From JBPYCR01 sp051846935 (GTDB taxonomy: Bacteria; Bacillota; Bacilli; Bacillales; Amphibacillaceae), in assembly GCF_051846935.1 (NCBI RefSeq), contig NZ_JBPYCS010000010.1:27658-91657 (forward strand): a stretch of DNA of 64,000 nt. The letters run 5' to 3'. The notes below the pieces were generated by a model that worked only from the letters and a program-made list of their open reading frames with translations, was not told the origin of the DNA and did not search any database. Shown here in pieces: positions 9,167 to 18,183 of the stretch. The translations under genes and the position numbers were made by a program. The stretch's first letter is position 1. The number at the start of each line of letters is the position of its first letter.

Positions 9167-12046
9167 ATGCCTAGTAAATCGATTAAAATACAAGGTGCAA
9201 GAGCACATAATCTAAAAAATATAGATGTAACGATACCGAAAAATAAATTAGTCGTTGTTACTGGACTTTCCGGCTCAGGAAAGTCTTCGCTTGCTTTTGA
9301 CACAATCTACGCTGAAGGTCAACGTCGCTATGTCGAATCGTTATCTGCATATGCCCGTCAATTTTTAGGGCAAATGGATAAGCCGGATGTCGATACGATT
9401 GAAGGGTTATCACCGGCAATTTCAATCGATCAAAAAACGACGAGTAAAAATCCGCGATCAACGGTTGGAACAGTTACTGAGATTTATGATTATTTACGTT
9501 TGCTTTACGCTCGAATCGGAAAACCGATATGTCCAGAGCATGGAATAGAAATTACTTCTCAGACTGTACAACAAATGGTGGATCGTATATTAGAATATCC
9601 AGAGCGAACAAAGATTCAGATTCTGGCGCCGGTCGTTACCGGAAGAAAAGGCGAGCATGTGAAAGTGCTTGAAAACTTAAAAAAAGAAGGTTATGTACGT
9701 ATCCGCGTTAACAACGAAATGCGGGAAGTAACCGATGAAATTAAGCTCGATAAAAATAAGAAGCATTCGATTGAAGTAGTTGTTGATCGTATTGTTGTTA
9801 AGGAAGGAATAGCTGCTCGATTGAGTGATTCGATCGAAACGGCATTGCCTTTAGGCGAAGGGCGCATTATAGTCGATGTTATTGGTGAGGAAGAGCTTGT
9901 TTTCAATGAAAACCATGCATGTCCTATTTGTGGCTTTTCAATCGATGAGCTTGAGCCTCGACTCTTTTCTTTTAATAGCCCATATGGCGCATGTACGACA
10001 TGTGGTGGATTAGGAACGAATTTAGAAGTAGACATCGACCTTGTCATTCCTGATTGGGACAAATCTTTGAATGAACATGCATTAGCAGCCTGGGCGCCGA
10101 TTAGCTCACAATATTACCCACAGCTGTTAAAAAGTGTTTGTGATCATTATGGAATCGATATGGACACTCCAGTAAAGAACATCCCAAAGAAACAAATGGA
10201 TAAAATCTTATATGGCAGTGGCAAAGAAAAAATATACTTTTATTACGTCAACGATTTTGGCAACGTCCGAGAAAGTGAGATTCACTTTGAAGGAGTCATT
10301 AATAATATATCCAGACGTTATCGAGAAACGTCTTCTGAGTTTATAAGGGAAACGCTTGAAAAATATATGGCCCAAAAAAACTGTCCGACGTGTGATGGAT
10401 ATCGCTTAAAAAACGAAGCACTCGCGGTAAAGGTGAACAAAAAACATATTAGTGAAGTGACGGACTTTTCGATAACCGAAGCGAAACAATTTTTCACACA
10501 GCTACCTTTAACCGAAAAAGAGAAGCAAATTTCACGATTAATTTTAAAAGAAATATGTGAACGGCTGAAATTTCTAGAAAACGTAGGCTTAGATTACTTA
10601 ACGATGTCTCGCTCCTCAGGTACACTATCTGGTGGAGAAGCACAACGAATCCGATTGGCAACTCAAATTGGCTCTGCGCTTACAGGTGTTTTATATGTGC
10701 TCGATGAACCATCAATTGGATTGCACCAGCGTGATAATGATCGTTTGATTGGCACGTTAATGCAAATGCGAGATCTTGACAATACACTAATAGTTGTTGA
10801 GCATGATGAGGATACAATGCTTGCTGCAGACTGGTTAATTGATATTGGACCGGGAGCAGGCGAGCATGGCGGTGAAATAGTCGCATGTGGAACCCCTTCT
10901 AAAGTGATGAAATCAAGAAAGTCCCTAACGGGCAAGTACTTATCCGGGAAAGAGTATATTCCTTTGCCGACAGAGCGTCGGAAGCGGGATGACCGTTTTA
11001 TTGAAGTTGTTGGAGCAACGGAAAACAATTTAAAAAATGTTTCCGCTCAATTTCCAATTGGATTAATGACAGTTGTCACTGGTGTTTCAGGTTCAGGTAA
11101 GAGTACACTCGTTAACGAAATATTATACAAATCATTAGCTAAACATTTATATACAGGGAAACATAAACCAGGTCAGCACGAAGAAGTGAATGGACTGGAG
11201 TACATCGAGAAAGTTATAGATATAAATCAATCGCCAATTGGACGGACACCACGTTCAAATCCAGCTACGTATACAAGCCTTTTTGATGATATTCGAGATG
11301 TTTTCGCTCAAACAAATGAAGCGAAAATGCGCGGGTATAAAAAAGGGAGATTTAGCTTTAATGTAAAAGGTGGCCGCTGTGAAGCTTGTCGTGGAGACGG
11401 TATTTTAAAAATTGAAATGCACTTTTTACCCGATGTATATGTACCGTGTGAGGTGTGTCATGGTAAACGATATAATCGTGAAACGCTAGAAGTTACGTTT
11501 AAAGGCAAAAACATTGCTGATATTCTTGATATGCGAATTGAAGAAGCGCTCGATTTTTTCAGTAATATACCTAGAATAAAACGAAAGCTGCAAACAGTTT
11601 TTGATGTAGGACTAGGATATATTAAGCTTGGACAGCCAGCTACAACCTTATCCGGTGGTGAGGCACAACGTGTAAAGCTTGCAAGTGAATTGCACAAGCG
11701 ATCCAATGGAAAAACATTTTATATTTTAGACGAACCGACAACCGGATTGCATGCGGACGATATCCGTCGCTTACTTCGCGTCCTCCAGCGGCTCGTCGAT
11801 AATGGGGATACCGTGTTAATCATCGAGCATAACCTTGACGTTATTAAAACTGCAGATTATATTATTGATCTCGGTCCAGAAGGTGGAGATGGAGGTGGAG
11901 AGATTATAGCTACCGGAACTCCTGAGGAGATAGCGGCAAAGACGGCATCTTATACTGGAAAATATTTAAAGCCAATATTAGAGCGTGATGAAGAGCGTAT
12001 GCAGCTTAAAGTGGCAGCAAAGGAAAAATCAGCGACGGTTAAATAA
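9167..12046 (+). CDS. uvrA: Excinuclease ABC subunit A
   Basis: The 959 aa damage-sensing dimeric ATPase of the UvrABC system. It has two ABC modules: Walker A GLSGSGKSS near residue 31 and GVSGSGKST near 641, and two LSGGEAQR signatures. Two zinc modules are complete: CPIC...CTTC (about 250-280) and CEAC...CEVC (about 740-767). The ATG lies 7 bases after the uvrB stop, with GGAAGGATG overlapping the end of uvrB as likely RBS. The C-terminal tail after YLKPILERD is lysine-rich and variable, as usual. Confidence 0.97.
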   Translation: MPSKSIKIQGARAHNLKNIDVTIPKNKLVVVTGLSGSGKSSLAFDTIYAEGQRRYVESLSAYARQFLGQMDKPDVDTIEGLSPAISIDQKTTSKNPRSTVGTVTEIYDYLRLLYARIGKPICPEHGIEITSQTVQQMVDRILEYPERTKIQILAPVVTGRKGEHVKVLENLKKEGYVRIRVNNEMREVTDEIKLDKNKKHSIEVVVDRIVVKEGIAARLSDSIETALPLGEGRIIVDVIGEEELVFNENHACPICGFSIDELEPRLFSFNSPYGACTTCGGLGTNLEVDIDLVIPDWDKSLNEHALAAWAPISSQYYPQLLKSVCDHYGIDMDTPVKNIPKKQMDKILYGSGKEKIYFYYVNDFGNVRESEIHFEGVINNISRRYRETSSEFIRETLEKYMAQKNCPTCDGYRLKNEALAVKVNKKHISEVTDFSITEAKQFFTQLPLTEKEKQISRLILKEICERLKFLENVGLDYLTMSRSSGTLSGGEAQRIRLATQIGSALTGVLYVLDEPSIGLHQRDNDRLIGTLMQMRDLDNTLIVVEHDEDTMLAADWLIDIGPGAGEHGGEIVACGTPSKVMKSRKSLTGKYLSGKEYIPLPTERRKRDDRFIEVVGATENNLKNVSAQFPIGLMTVVTGVSGSGKSTLVNEILYKSLAKHLYTGKHKPGQHEEVNGLEYIEKVIDINQSPIGRTPRSNPATYTSLFDDIRDVFAQTNEAKMRGYKKGRFSFNVKGGRCEACRGDGILKIEMHFLPDVYVPCEVCHGKRYNRETLEVTFKGKNIADILDMRIEEALDFFSNIPRIKRKLQTVFDVGLGYIKLGQPATTLSGGEAQRVKLASELHKRSNGKTFYILDEPTTGLHADDIRRLLRVLQRLVDNGDTVLIIEHNLDVIKTADYIIDLGPEGGDGGGEIIATGTPEEIAAKTASYTGKYLKPILERDEERMQLKVAAKEKSATVK

Positions 12047-12066
12047 CTAAAGCGAAAATAAAGTAT

Positions 12067-12113
12067 AAAAAGGCTCATTCATCATTTTTCACACGATCGA
12101 TGAGCCTTTTTTT
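12067..12113 (+). terminator. Terminator after uvrBA
   Basis: AAAAGGCTCAT at 12068-12078 pairs with ATGAGCCTTTT at 12100-12110 and is followed by further Ts. Confidence 0.85.
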
Positions 12114-12123
12114 CATAAGCTGT

Positions 12124-12387
12124 ATGCGTAAAATGTTTGTGGGGGAACAGATGCACGAATCTAACTAGATAATATGTGATCAATTTTACTTCGAACGATA
12201 TACACATGAATAACACCGTTGATGTTCACTGCAGGTGAATGCTTTCCACGGGCACGGCTTCAGCCTCCTCGGAAAGCGTAGTGTATATCTACTGCGGTCG
12301 GTAGGAAGCAATACTAAAATTAACGAATACAAAGAGAGGTTTTTTAACTTCTTAAAATAACACCCACAAATACGTGACTCAATCTCA
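12124..12387. repeat. MITE-like dispersed repeat, copy 1 (internally deleted)
   Basis: About 264 bases nearly identical to the copy at 20978-21290. The left edge (CGTAAAATGTTTGTGGGGG, from 12127) and right edge (CCCACAAATACGTGACTC, to 12380) form imperfect terminal inverted repeats. The GC-rich core has the palindromic segment GGGCACGGCTTCAGCC. Compared with copy 3, about 50 bases are missing from the core near 12283. There is no ORF with an RBS and no transposase, so any mobility must be supplied in trans. Confidence 0.75.
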
Positions 12388-12400
12388 TAAGCTTTATATT

Positions 12401-12434
12401 TTGACGCACTCGAATCGATTCGTTAAGCTATAAT
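12401..12434 (+). promoter_or_regulatory. Promoter-like region with a palindrome in the spacer, upstream of yojF-bshB2
   Basis: TTGACG (12401-12406) and TATAAT (12429-12434) are separated by 22 bases. That spacer contains the perfect 12-bp palindrome CGAATCGATTCG (12411-12422). The long spacer with a central dyad recalls promoters that need a MerR-type activator, or a repressed promoter using another -35. Evidence is sequence pattern only. Confidence 0.4.
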
Positions 12435-12460
12435 AGACTATTACAGGGAGGTACGGAAGC

Positions 12461-12814
12461 ATGAATCCGATTGAAATAGAAAGTGTCCAAAGCATGTTAC
12501 AGAAGTTTAAAAACAAGTCTGTTTATATTCATTTAGAAACAACAAATGGTGCATATGCGAGTCACTTTGATAATAAAGGAATTAATGTAGGAGCTTATAT
12601 CCGAAATGCACAAATTCGTTTTTCTGAAGCGAAAATTATCGGGGAAAATGGATCGTATCGTGTTGGTTTAAAAACAGAAAATGGTTGGGTATATGCAGAA
12701 GGGTTAACGGATTGGGAACTATATGAGCAATCGAAGCTACTATTAGCAGGTCATGATCCAGAAGGACGTTTAATGGTTGCTTTACAATTAAGTGAAACAC
12801 CCTTTGGTGAATAG
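12461..12814 (+). CDS. yojF: YojF-family protein (DUF1806)
   Basis: A 117 aa soluble protein recognised by its overall sequence (KNKSVYIHLETTNGAYASHF, then VGLKTENGWVYAEGLTDWEL) as the YojF family. In B. subtilis yojF is followed by the bacillithiol deacetylase gene bshB2 (yojG), exactly as here. Its biochemical role is not established to my knowledge; linkage suggests help in bacillithiol synthesis. The RBS GGGAGGT lies about 10 bases before ATG 12461. Confidence 0.85.
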   Translation: MNPIEIESVQSMLQKFKNKSVYIHLETTNGAYASHFDNKGINVGAYIRNAQIRFSEAKIIGENGSYRVGLKTENGWVYAEGLTDWELYEQSKLLLAGHDPEGRLMVALQLSETPFGE

Positions 12815-12873
12815 CATAGGGATATAATTTTAAAAGTCAGGTAAAATACGCCCAAAAAGAAAGGTGACTAAAT

Positions 12874-13548
12874 GTGGAAAAACATGTTGTTGTTATATAT
12901 CCGCACCCGGACGATGAATCGTTTGGTGCAGCTGGCACAATTATAAACTTTAGAAAGCAAGATGTACCGGTAACTTATTTGTGTGGAACATTGGGAGAAA
13001 TGGGGCGCAATATGGGCTCACCCGTATTTGCTAATCGTGAAACCTTATCTAAAATTAGAGAAAAAGAATTAATTGCAGCATGTGAAATGTTAGATATTGA
13101 TTTTCGTTTGCTCGGTTATCGGGATAAAACGATTGAGTTTGAAGATAAACAGAAGGTAGCCCAGCATATAAAAGAGGTATTGGAAGAAATTGATCCATCC
13201 TTAGTAATTACCCATTATCCTGGACATGGTGTACATCCAGATCATAATGCATTGGGAGAAGCGACGATTGAAGCTGTGCGCTTAATGGAAGAAGAAAAAC
13301 GCCCGATAGTATGGGCGGCAGCAATTACGAATAATTTTGAAGAAGTACTTGGAAACCCAGATATTATTCATGACGTAACCCCAGTCTTTGATCAAAAAAT
13401 GGAAGCAATACTTACGCATAAGTCGCAAGCAGAAGGAATGTTAAAGCGATTTGAAGACCAACCACAGGAAATGGCCGTGATGCGGAAAAATTTTGAAAAG
13501 CGGTTAGGTAAGGAACAGTTTTTCATTTGGGACTATACTGAAGCGTAA
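12874..13548 (+). CDS. bshB2: Bacillithiol biosynthesis deacetylase BshB2
   Basis: A 224 aa zinc-dependent LmbE/PIG-L deacetylase that removes acetyl from GlcNAc-malate to make GlcN-malate, the second step of bacillithiol synthesis. The zinc and catalytic motif PHPDDE is at residues 11-16 and the second ligand region HYPGHGVHPDHNA at about 112-124. The start is GTG 12874 with GAAAGGTGAC upstream. It lies 59 bases after yojF in the same direction, so the two are probably one unit. Confidence 0.92.
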   Translation: MEKHVVVIYPHPDDESFGAAGTIINFRKQDVPVTYLCGTLGEMGRNMGSPVFANRETLSKIREKELIAACEMLDIDFRLLGYRDKTIEFEDKQKVAQHIKEVLEEIDPSLVITHYPGHGVHPDHNALGEATIEAVRLMEEEKRPIVWAAAITNNFEEVLGNPDIIHDVTPVFDQKMEAILTHKSQAEGMLKRFEDQPQEMAVMRKNFEKRLGKEQFFIWDYTEA

Positions 13549-13641
13549 TTATAATTGACATAGGCTTTGCTATTTATTGCGTTATTTACGTAATATATTA
13601 ATTAGCGAACGATGCTACGTATGAGCATAAAATGAGAACAT

Positions 13642-13684
13642 AGAAGGCGATGCGGCACCCTTAAATGCAGCCTTCTCTTTTCGT
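13642..13684 (+). terminator. Terminator after bshB2
   Basis: AGAAGGC (13642-13648) pairs with GCCTTCT (13670-13676), with an inner TGC/GCA pairing, and is followed by CTTTTC. The remaining bases up to 13834 show no gene. Confidence 0.65.
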
Positions 13685-13834
13685 TTCAGCACATAGTAAT
13701 TATTTACTTTACCATTTTCGTTTATCTCCAATCACTCGTTTAAAAGGCGATGCGTTTACTTACAATCTATAAATACGATGAAATGTAAATGAAACGCCAA
13801 TTATAGCCTGCAAATCATACGAGGAGGAATACGC

Positions 13835-14026
13835 ATGAGACAATTGCATCGTTCAAGAAGCGACCGCTTATCTTATGGAGTTTTAGGTGGGCTTGCTAAT
13901 TATTTACGTCTAGATTCCAGCTTCTTACGTATTATATTTATAGCAGGCCTGTTTTTTAGTGCAGGAACACTAATTTTCTTATATATTGCTAGTATTTTTA
14001 TCATTCCAGATGAATGGGAGGGGTAA
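13835..14026 (+). CDS. yvlC: PspC-domain small membrane protein (YvlC-like)
   Basis: A 63 aa protein with an amphipathic/basic N-terminus and one or two membrane segments (about 32-58, ending FIIPDEWEG). This is the short PspC domain found in phage-shock and envelope-stress proteins. In B. subtilis yvlC-yvlD lie close to uvrBA and hprK and belong to the envelope-stress (sigma-W) group. The RBS is GAGGAGGAA. The next gene starts one base after its stop, so the two form an operon. No sigma-W promoter was identified by eye. Confidence 0.82.
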   Translation: MRQLHRSRSDRLSYGVLGGLANYLRLDSSFLRIIFIAGLFFSAGTLIFLYIASIFIIPDEWEG

Positions 14027-14027
14027 G

Positions 14028-14387
14028 ATGATTTTACGGTGGCTGTTATCTATATTTTTAAATGCGGTTGCTTTAATAGCTGTAGCGCAATTGTTTGACG
14101 CCTTTCATATTGCAGATTTTACAACTGCCTTATTGGCAAGCTTTTTATTATCGATTCTTAATATAATAGTGAAGCCACTATTAATAATTTTTACTTTACC
14201 AATTACAGTTATAACGTTTGGATTGTTTCTATTTATAATTAATGCAATTACACTTTATTTTACACAAAGTTTAATGAGCCATTCCTTTGTAATTGACGGC
14301 TTCGGAATGACGATAATTGCTTCTATAATTATTTCAATTATTAATACGATATTGAATCAGCTAATAAAAGATATACGAAAGGGATAG
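14028..14387 (+). CDS. yvlD: Phage-holin-4/YvlD family membrane protein
   Basis: A 119 aa protein with four hydrophobic segments, typical of the YvlD family annotated as phage holin family 4. The conserved stretch NIIVKPLLIIFTLPITVITFG is split over two helices. ATG 14028 with GGGAGGGG upstream is the start; the frame extends upstream only by overlapping yvlC. Despite the family name it is a chromosomal envelope-stress gene here, not a lysis gene. Confidence 0.82.
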   Translation: MILRWLLSIFLNAVALIAVAQLFDAFHIADFTTALLASFLLSILNIIVKPLLIIFTLPITVITFGLFLFIINAITLYFTQSLMSHSFVIDGFGMTIIASIIISIINTILNQLIKDIRKG

Positions 14388-14396
14388 CAAAAGTTT

Positions 14397-14429
14397 AAAG
14401 CGTGGAAACTAAATTCTAACGCTTTTTTT
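14397..14429 (+). terminator. Terminator after yvlC-yvlD
   Basis: AAAGCGT (14397-14403) pairs with ACGCTTT (14419-14425), followed by Ts to 14429. Confidence 0.75.
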
Positions 14430-14461
14430 GTCTATTTGGAAAGAAGCATAGTGCTTTCTTT

Positions 14462-14690
14462 TAGCAAATGGAATATGGGAGGACTCCACTGGGGAAAGCA
14501 ACAGCCGAAATCCATTCAAGAAGTTTGAAAAGCTCTCTAAATTAGTTGTGGATTTGCCCATGCAATCCTAGAAAGCGAGGTATATGTCAACCGCGAGCGT
14601 CGCAGCGGATTTACAAATAGAATATTTAATACAAAAAAGTGTTTTTCAAGATTATTAATATCTCCCCACAAATATTTAACGTACCCTATT
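14462..14690. repeat. MITE-like dispersed repeat, copy 4 (decayed, inverted core)
   Basis: Aligns with the copy at 20666-20968: both have GCAAATGGA, then a GGACTCCA-type block (GGACTCCACTGGGGAAAGC here, 14482-14500), then AAATTAGTTG, then GAAAGCG...TATATGTCAAC, and end with CCCCACAAATA. The GC-rich core runs opposite to copies 1, 3 and 5. The left terminal repeat is not recognisable. It fills most of the 378-base gap before hprK. Confidence 0.6.
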
Positions 14691-14721
14691 TGATTCAATA
14701 ATCACGTTTTGTAACAAAATA

Positions 14722-14730
14722 TGCTACAAT
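14722..14730 (+). promoter_or_regulatory. Extended -10 promoter for the hprK operon
   Basis: TGCTACAAT is an extended -10 (TG-N-TACAAT) 35 bases before the hprK ATG. The -35 region around 14702-14707 (TCACGT) is poor, as often tolerated with an extended -10. Confidence 0.45.
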
Positions 14731-14765
14731 AAATAGCAGTTATTGTAACCGTTGGAGGGATAATT

Positions 14766-15704
14766 ATGCCATCAGTAGTACGGACTAAGCATTTACTGGA
14801 AAACTTCAATTTAACTTTAGTAGCTGGTGAGGATGGGTTGCATCGTGAAATTACTACGAGTGATATTTCGCGGCCAGGGATCGAATTGACTGGTTATTTT
14901 AATTATTATCCTAAGGAACGGATACAATTAATTGGTAAAACGGAAATGAGTTACTTTCTCGACTTATCAGAAGAGGAACAAATTGATCGTGCGGAGCGTT
15001 TGTGTACAGATATAACACCAGGCATCGTCGTTTCAAATTGGTTGGACATTCCAGAAACTTTAATGGATGCTGCTAATTATGCAGGCGTACCGATTCTTAA
15101 ATCCCCTCGAAAAACAACACGAGTAATTACTAGAATAACAAATTTTTTGGAAGTGAAGTTTGCACCTACAACAGCGATTCACGGGGTGCTTGTAGATGTA
15201 TATGGTGTCGGTGTATTAATTACGGGCTCGAGTGGAGTAGGTAAAAGTGAAACAGCACTAGAATTAGTGAAACGGGGTCACCGTCTTGTAGCCGATGACA
15301 GTGTAGAAATACGTCAGGAGGACTACGACAGCTTAATTGGAAGTGCTCCTCCACTAATTGAACATTTGTTAGAAATAAGAGGGTTAGGAATAATAAATGT
15401 GATGACTTTATTCGGTGCGGGCTCCGTTAAAAACCATAAAAAAATTTCGCTCATTATTGAACTAGAATTATGGAATGATCATAAACAGTATGAACGTTTA
15501 GGTATCGAAGAAGAAACAATGAAAATTATGGACGTAACAATTCCAAAGGCGACTATTCCAGTACGACCGGGGAGAAACCTTGCTGTTATTATTGAAGTAG
15601 CCGCAATGAATTTCCGGCTAAAGCGAATGGGGGTTAATACAGCTGAGGAATTTTCGGATCAGTTAGCTACAATGATTAAACAAGGAAATGACGAAATGTA
15701 CTAG
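14766..15704 (+). CDS. hprK: HPr kinase/phosphorylase
   Basis: The bifunctional enzyme that phosphorylates Ser46 of HPr and Crh, controlling CcpA-dependent catabolite repression. The 312 aa length is typical. P-loop GSSGVGKS is at 154-161 and the HprK signature EIRGLGIINVMTLFG starts near 203. The RBS is GGAGGGA. It starts the run hprK-lgt-yvoD-ppaX-yvoF seen in B. subtilis. Its substrate Crh is encoded at 28997 in this window. Confidence 0.97.
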   Translation: MPSVVRTKHLLENFNLTLVAGEDGLHREITTSDISRPGIELTGYFNYYPKERIQLIGKTEMSYFLDLSEEEQIDRAERLCTDITPGIVVSNWLDIPETLMDAANYAGVPILKSPRKTTRVITRITNFLEVKFAPTTAIHGVLVDVYGVGVLITGSSGVGKSETALELVKRGHRLVADDSVEIRQEDYDSLIGSAPPLIEHLLEIRGLGIINVMTLFGAGSVKNHKKISLIIELELWNDHKQYERLGIEEETMKIMDVTIPKATIPVRPGRNLAVIIEVAAMNFRLKRMGVNTAEEFSDQLATMIKQGNDEMY

Positions 15705-15718
15705 GAGTGATTGATTTG

Positions 15719-16582
15719 ATGTGCGATGCCCCTTCGTTAAACCGGGTATTTATTGAAGTAGGACCCATCTCAATTTATTGGTATGGTGTTATTATTGCTA
15801 CGGGTTTGTTTTTAGGCTTGTATTTAGCTACAAAAGAAGCAGATCGGCTTGGGTTAAAAAAAGATCTTATAGTGGATTTAATAATGTTTGCTACACCGAT
15901 AGCGATTATTTTTGCCCGTATATATTATGTACTATTTGAATGGGATCGATATAGCAGCGGTCCTTGGTGGAAAGTCTTTGCTGTTTGGGAAGGCGGTATT
16001 GCTATTCATGGAGCGCTAATAGGCTCCGTTTTAACTGCAATTGTTTTTGCACGAGTAAAGGATGTTTCTTTTTGGCAGCTGGCAGATATAGTCGCTCCAA
16101 GCTTAATTCTCGGTCAAGCGATTGGACGTTGGGGAAATTTTATGAACCAAGAAGCCCATGGTGGAGCAATTTCAGCATCTACATATGAAAGCTTTCATCA
16201 GTTTTTACCTGACTTTATTATGAATCAGATGTGTATTAATGGAATCATGTACCATCCGACATTTTTATATGAGTCTGTATGGAATATCATTGTATTTGTT
16301 ATCTTACTTCTACTACGTAAATATAATCCGTTGCGTGGTGAATTGTTTTTATCCTATTTAATGCTTTACTCTGTTGGTAGGTACTTTATTGAAGGAATGC
16401 GAACCGATAGTCTTTATTTGATTGGGTCAATACGCACAGCTCAATTTATTTCTATTTTGCTTATAATTTCGGCAATCATTCTCATCATATATCGCCGAAA
16501 ATCAAAAACAGTCCACCATGATTATAAAGGCAATCGACTGAAATCGCACCGCAAAAAAGGTAATAAAAATAAAAAGAAATAG
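15719..16582 (+). CDS. lgt: Prolipoprotein diacylglyceryl transferase
   Basis: A membrane enzyme that moves diacylglycerol from phosphatidylglycerol to the lipobox cysteine of prelipoproteins. The 287 aa protein has about seven membrane segments and the Lgt signature GRWGNFMNQEAHG. It ends in a basic tail (KSHRKKGNKNKKK) longer than in B. subtilis. AGGAG (15703-15707) fits ATG 15719 (11 bases) or TTG 15716 (8 bases); GTG 15707 would overlap the RBS. It follows hprK by 14 bases. Confidence 0.95.
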   Translation: MCDAPSLNRVFIEVGPISIYWYGVIIATGLFLGLYLATKEADRLGLKKDLIVDLIMFATPIAIIFARIYYVLFEWDRYSSGPWWKVFAVWEGGIAIHGALIGSVLTAIVFARVKDVSFWQLADIVAPSLILGQAIGRWGNFMNQEAHGGAISASTYESFHQFLPDFIMNQMCINGIMYHPTFLYESVWNIIVFVILLLLRKYNPLRGELFLSYLMLYSVGRYFIEGMRTDSLYLIGSIRTAQFISILLIISAIILIIYRRKSKTVHHDYKGNRLKSHRKKGNKNKKK

Positions 16583-16616
16583 ACGTACATGTAGTTGTTT
16601 GAAATGAGGGGTAGAT

Positions 16617-17555
16617 TTGGTCGGGACGTTAAAGCGAGGCTTACAGCAAGGGGTACATGTTTCATGGACGTTAGGTAAAATTGTTTTTCCTGTTACGTTA
16701 TTCGTTATGATTTTACAGCATACACCAATACTACCGGCTTTTATCAAGCTTCTTAATCCGTTAATGGGTCTTATCGGGTTGCCAGGTGAAGCTGCTATGC
16801 CACTTGTGCTTGGAAATGCGCTTAACTTATATGCAGCAATTGGTGCCATTGTATCGTTTGAGTTTACTGTAAAAGAGGTTTTTATTTTAGCGGTTATGCT
16901 CTCTTTTTCCCATAATTTATTTATTGAGTCTTCTGTGGCATCTAAAGTCGGTGTGAGCTGGTGGTTAATCTCTGGTATACGAGTAGGTCTCGCGTTGTTC
17001 TCCGCGTTTATAATTAACCTCGTCTGGCAAGGCGGATCTGAATCCGCACAATACGGCTTTATAACAACATCAAATGTTGTACTGGATGGGTGGTTGGAAG
17101 TTGTCTTATATGGGATGCAAACAGCTTTTACAGCTGTAGTTCAATTAGCATTCGTCATATTCCCACTTATGCTTGCGATGCAGTTTTTACGGGAAAAAGG
17201 ATGGTTGACTGCTCTTTCGAACCGTTTTGCACCATTTACTAAATTTCTAGGAATGGAAAGAAATACGTCTATGACCCTTATAACAGGATTAACAATTGGC
17301 TTGGCATTCGGTGCCGGTGTAATGATTCAAGCCGTTAAAGAGGACGGTGTATCTCGAAAAGATACAATTCTTGCGCTCATTTTCCTCGTATCCTGCCATG
17401 CGGTCATTGAGGATACAGTAATATTTATTCCGCTTGGCATACCTGTTTGGCCTTTACTTCTCATCCGTTTAGTAATGGCAATTGCTTTAACGATGTCGGT
17501 TGCTTTTATATGGAATAGAATGGACAAGAGAAAGGAAGTATATCATGCACATTGA
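16617..17555 (+). CDS. yvoD: Nucleoside-recognition (Gate) domain membrane protein, YvoD-like
   Basis: A 312 aa polytopic membrane protein with two related halves of the nucleoside-recognition/Gate family, also found in spore maturation proteins SpmA/SpmB. Position between lgt and ppaX matches B. subtilis yvoD. The transported or sensed substrate is unknown. The start is TTG 16617 with GAGGGG (16606-16611) 5 bases upstream. It overlaps ppaX by 11 bases. Confidence 0.8.
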   Translation: MVGTLKRGLQQGVHVSWTLGKIVFPVTLFVMILQHTPILPAFIKLLNPLMGLIGLPGEAAMPLVLGNALNLYAAIGAIVSFEFTVKEVFILAVMLSFSHNLFIESSVASKVGVSWWLISGIRVGLALFSAFIINLVWQGGSESAQYGFITTSNVVLDGWLEVVLYGMQTAFTAVVQLAFVIFPLMLAMQFLREKGWLTALSNRFAPFTKFLGMERNTSMTLITGLTIGLAFGAGVMIQAVKEDGVSRKDTILALIFLVSCHAVIEDTVIFIPLGIPVWPLLLIRLVMAIALTMSVAFIWNRMDKRKEVYHAH

Positions 17556-18180
17556 TACAGTTTTATTTGATCTCGATGGTACATTACTTGATACAAATGC
17601 TCTTATAATCGCGTCCTTCGAGCATACATTTCAGCACTATGGGTTAAGCTTTACAAAAGAGGAAATAATGGAGTTTAACGGCCCGCCGCTTATTGAAACG
17701 TTTCAGAAGGTTTATCCAGAACGGGCAACGGCAATGATCGATACATATAGAGAACACAATTTAAAACACCATGATCGGTTTGTTAAAGCATTTCCTTATG
17801 TTTTAGAAACGATTGATCAGCTTCAGAAGCAAAATATTAAGATGGCTATCGTTTCAGCTAAAATGCGTCATGGAGTTAAAAAAGGACTTGCATTAACAGG
17901 ACTTGATCGTTTTTTTGATACTCTCATCACAATAGATGATGTTACTCACCCTAAGCCGCACCCAGAGCCGGTTTTAAAAGCAATGAACAGGCTAAATGCC
18001 GTTCCCGAATCGACAATAATGGTTGGCGATAACTATCACGATATAGAAGCAGGCAAAAATGCAGGAGTAAAAACGGCTGCAGTTGCTTGGAGTGAAAAAG
18101 GAAAAGACTATCTAATGGAATTTAAACCTACGTATATGCTGGAAGACATGCGAGACTTGTTAAAAATTGCTGGGGTGTAG
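17545..18180 (+). CDS. ppaX: Pyrophosphatase PpaX
   Basis: An HAD-family phosphatase that hydrolyses the pyrophosphate released when HprK dephosphorylates P-Ser-HPr, pulling that reaction forward. The 211 aa protein has HAD motif I DLDGTLLD (9-16), a cap domain, and motif III/IV HPKPHPEP and GDNYHDIEAGKNAG. ATG 17545 after GAAAGGAAG is chosen; upstream in-frame codons lie inside yvoD. Clustering with hprK supports PpaX over the related Gph. Confidence 0.92.
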   Translation: MHIDTVLFDLDGTLLDTNALIIASFEHTFQHYGLSFTKEEIMEFNGPPLIETFQKVYPERATAMIDTYREHNLKHHDRFVKAFPYVLETIDQLQKQNIKMAIVSAKMRHGVKKGLALTGLDRFFDTLITIDDVTHPKPHPEPVLKAMNRLNAVPESTIMVGDNYHDIEAGKNAGVKTAAVAWSEKGKDYLMEFKPTYMLEDMRDLLKIAGV

Positions 18181-18183
18181 TAA

